From positions 1 through 6,623 of the forward strand of contig CAIXQT010000148.1 of the NCBI GenBank assembly GCA_903921665.1: a stretch of 6,623 bases of DNA, read 5' to 3'. The DNA is from an uncultured Opitutia bacterium (GTDB taxonomy: Bacteria > Verrucomicrobiota > Verrucomicrobiia > Opitutales > UBA953). Shown here piece by piece: positions 5,185 to 6,623 of the stretch (positions within the stretch are counted from its first letter, which is position 1; each line of letters starts with the position of its first letter). The notes under the pieces are model-generated. The model was not told the origin of the DNA. It searched no databases and saw only the letters and a program-made list of their open reading frames with translations. The translations under genes were made by a program, and so were the position numbers.

Positions 5185-6018
5185 ATGAATCCCTCCTTGC
5201 AACGCACCCTCTGGATTTCCCGCGTCACCTTCTTGGAGGCGGTCCGGCAGCGTTTCTTCGCTTTCCTGATGGTCCTGGGGGCCGCCATGGTGCTTTCGTC
5301 GGTCTCCTTCCGTGTCTTCGACTTCGGGCACGGTGAGCTCAAGTTCATCGCGGATTTCGGTTTCGGCGGCATGTTCCTGTTCGGCTCCGTGCTTTCCGTC
5401 GTCATGACCGCGCAGCTTTTCTTCAGCGAGATCGACAACAAGACCGCGCTGACCTTGCTCGCCAAGCCGCTCAGCCGGTCGGAATTCCTGCTCGGTAAGT
5501 TCTTCGGCGCATGGGCCGTCCTGGGCGTCTTCGTCGTCGTGCTCTCCGGGCTCCTCGGCGCGGTGATGTGGGCGCGAGAGCAGGAACTCGTCGCGCTCGC
5601 CGAACAGGCAGGCAAGGTGCCGGTCACCTTCAGCGCAAGCGGCCTGGGGCAGTTTGCCTTGCTGCAGTGGCTCCGGCTGGGCGTCGTCATCGCCATCGTG
5701 CTGACCGTCTCCGCGTTGGCGCGGACTTTCCTGTTCGCGGTCGTGGTCGGTTCCTTGGCGGTCGTGGCGGGGCAGCTCCAGTGGATCGCCCAAGACGCCG
5801 TGCTCAAGCCGACCGGCTCGGCACTCTACGGGGCTTTCCTTTGGCTGAGCACGCGCCTGCTTCCTAATCTCCAGCAATTCAACATCGGCGACGCACTTGT
5901 GCTCGGCGCGACGGGTGTCCCGGCCGAGGCCGTGGCCGAAGTCGCCTTCTCCGGTGTGGCGTACATGGTCGCCTATCTTTTCATCGGCACGCTCGTCTTC
6001 CGTCGGAGGGAAATCTGA
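5185..6018 (+). CDS. ABC-2 type transporter permease
   Basis: This 277-residue protein is the likely membrane partner of the preceding ATPase. About six hydrophobic segments can be drawn: 24-41, 61-80, 102-129, 160-178, 181-198 and 254-272. The start MNPSLQRTLWISRVTFLEAVRQ gives the amphipathic elbow helix typical of NosY/ABC-2 permeases. EIDNKTALTLLAKPLSRSEFLLGKFFG (82-108, quoted here with its key residues E82, L92, K94, P95, S97, R98, G104 and K105) is the conserved cytoplasmic loop between segments 2 and 3. LLPNLQQFNIGDAL (225-238) is another conserved block. Only one permease gene is present, so a homodimer is expected. The ATG at 5185 is 1 base after the ATPase stop; the open frame extends back to 5095, but that part overlaps the ATPase C-terminus and lacks permease features. 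The stop shares one base with the next start (TGATG). Confidence 0.92.
   Translation: MNPSLQRTLWISRVTFLEAVRQRFFAFLMVLGAAMVLSSVSFRVFDFGHGELKFIADFGFGGMFLFGSVLSVVMTAQLFFSEIDNKTALTLLAKPLSRSEFLLGKFFGAWAVLGVFVVVLSGLLGAVMWAREQELVALAEQAGKVPVTFSASGLGQFALLQWLRLGVVIAIVLTVSALARTFLFAVVVGSLAVVAGQLQWIAQDAVLKPTGSALYGAFLWLSTRLLPNLQQFNIGDALVLGATGVPAEAVAEVAFSGVAYMVAYLFIGTLVFRRREI
6005..6010 (+). promoter_or_regulatory. Strong Shine-Dalgarno sequence for the gene at 6018
   Basis: GGAGGG ends 7 bases before the ATG at 6018. It is the clearest ribosome binding site in the window and lies inside the permease's last codons. It decides the start of the following gene and suggests that gene is translated by direct initiation as well as by coupling at TGATG. 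Confidence 0.8.
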
Positions 6019-6623
6019 TGCGCCGGTATTACGCCTCAGGCCTTGCGCTGCTGCTGGTCGTCGGCGCGGGAACTTTCTCGGAGCTTTCTTGGCGGAGCGT
6101 CCGTCCGAGCATTCCCGAGATCGGTCGCAAGGAACTCGAGCCTACGCTCGGTCAGGGCGTCTTGCTCGGCATCCTTGGCGGCCTCCGGACCGTCGTGGCC
6201 GACCTCACCTGGATCAGGAGCTACGTGCTCTGGGAGCGTAAGGACCGGCCCGGCTGCGAGGCGCTTATGCGCACCGCCTGCGCGCTCGATCCGCATTCGC
6301 GTTATTTCTGGGAGAACACCGGTTATGCCATCGGCTTTGACATGGCGCATTGGGAGATCCGCCGGAGAGGCGGGTATGCCAAGGTGCCGGCCGAGACGCA
6401 GCAGCGAATCTTCCAGCAGTATGCGCGCCGCGGTATCGCCGTACTGGACGAAGGCATCAGCCGCTCGAAGGCTCCGGCGCCTTTGTTGCTCTGCGCGGCG
6501 CAACTGGCTGAGACCAAGCTCAAGGATCATGCCCTTGCCGTACGTTATTACCAGGAAGCGGCCGAGTCCCATGACGCCCCTTGGTTCGCCGCGCGGATCT
6601 GCGCCATCATCATGTGGGAGGAC
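6018..6623 (+). CDS. Membrane-anchored helical-repeat (TPR-like) protein of ABC exporter operon, partial
   Basis: The first 202 residues are visible before the right edge. I recognise the general type but not a named family. An N-terminal hydrophobic stretch (about 7-20, SGLALLLVVGAG) after MRRYY looks like a signal anchor or signal peptide, so the rest probably faces the periplasm. Next comes a conserved-looking block, GILGGLRTVVADLTWIRSYVLWERKD (key residues G54, G55, R57, D62, W65, R67, W72 and E73). Repeated helical pairs of TPR character follow: ALMRTACALDPHSRYFWENTGY (82-103, with LDP and FW), then AVRYYQEAAE (174-183) and APWFAARI (187-194). No catalytic motif is seen. The start is fixed by GGAGGG and a TGATG overlap with the permease, implying co-expression with the exporter. 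It may be an assembly or periplasmic partner of the exporter, but that is inference. Confidence 0.8.
   Translation, partial: MRRYYASGLALLLVVGAGTFSELSWRSVRPSIPEIGRKELEPTLGQGVLLGILGGLRTVVADLTWIRSYVLWERKDRPGCEALMRTACALDPHSRYFWENTGYAIGFDMAHWEIRRRGGYAKVPAETQQRIFQQYARRGIAVLDEGISRSKAPAPLLLCAAQLAETKLKDHALAVRYYQEAAESHDAPWFAARICAIIMWED

Noticed and set aside
4392..5877. Several long minus-strand frames opposite the ABC ATPase and permease
   Set aside because: They are antisense shadows of third-position GC bias. Their translations are repetitive His/Asp/Arg or Ser/Thr-rich and show no domains.
6036..6572. Minus-strand open frame (178 codons) opposite the last gene
   Set aside because: The plus-strand frame has a strong ribosome site, an operon-type overlap and a sensible membrane anchor. 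The minus frame has none of these.
1..6623. Mobile element, CRISPR array, defence or biosynthetic cluster
   Set aside because: No transposase or integrase, no direct-repeat arrays, no tRNA-linked boundaries and no abrupt composition change were seen on either strand. The genes are ordinary chromosomal families.

Overview
The window looks like a gene-dense, high-GC (roughly 60% or more by eye) chromosomal stretch of a Gram-negative bacterium. The families present are a Tat translocase subunit, a DUF374 lipid acyltransferase and an ABC-2 exporter linked to an 'LGGLR…ADL.WIR' helical-repeat protein. Together they suggest the Planctomycetota/Verrucomicrobiota group, perhaps the Opitutae-like Verrucomicrobiota. 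That assignment is an inference from gene families and style; no rRNA or other taxonomic marker is present. No phage, plasmid, insertion sequence, CRISPR, tRNA or rRNA was seen. There is no gene-free stretch over 100 bases.

Layout. (1) Bases 1-359, minus strand: the 5' part of trpC (indole-3-glycerol phosphate synthase), running off the left edge. (2) Bases 360-435: divergent spacer. (3) Bases 436-3066, plus strand: four tightly packed genes, mazG, a YgjP/DUF45 zinc metallopeptidase, a NUDIX hydrolase and a DUF374 lysophospholipid-type acyltransferase. The first three junctions are a 2-base gap, an ATGA overlap and a 35-base gap. (4) Bases 3071-3995, minus strand: tatA, an intrinsic terminator, then ribE (riboflavin synthase). 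ribE converges on the acyltransferase with 4 bases between stop codons. (5) Bases 3996-4053: AT-rich divergent spacer, probably carrying promoters. (6) Bases 4054-6623, plus strand: acylphosphatase, ABC ATPase, ABC-2 permease and a membrane-anchored helical-repeat protein cut by the right edge. These four are coupled by ATGA, a 1-base gap and TGATG.

How the genes may work together. The mazG cluster combines two NTP/Nudix-type 'housecleaning' hydrolases with a small metalloprotease and an envelope lipid enzyme. The last cluster is a compact ABC exporter unit whose substrate and accessory protein are not known to me. Most of the window is housekeeping. The parts closest to undescribed biology are the exporter-associated helical-repeat protein and a MazG that seems to have kept its N-terminal active site while losing the C-terminal one. 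I see no clear evidence of an exotic new system.
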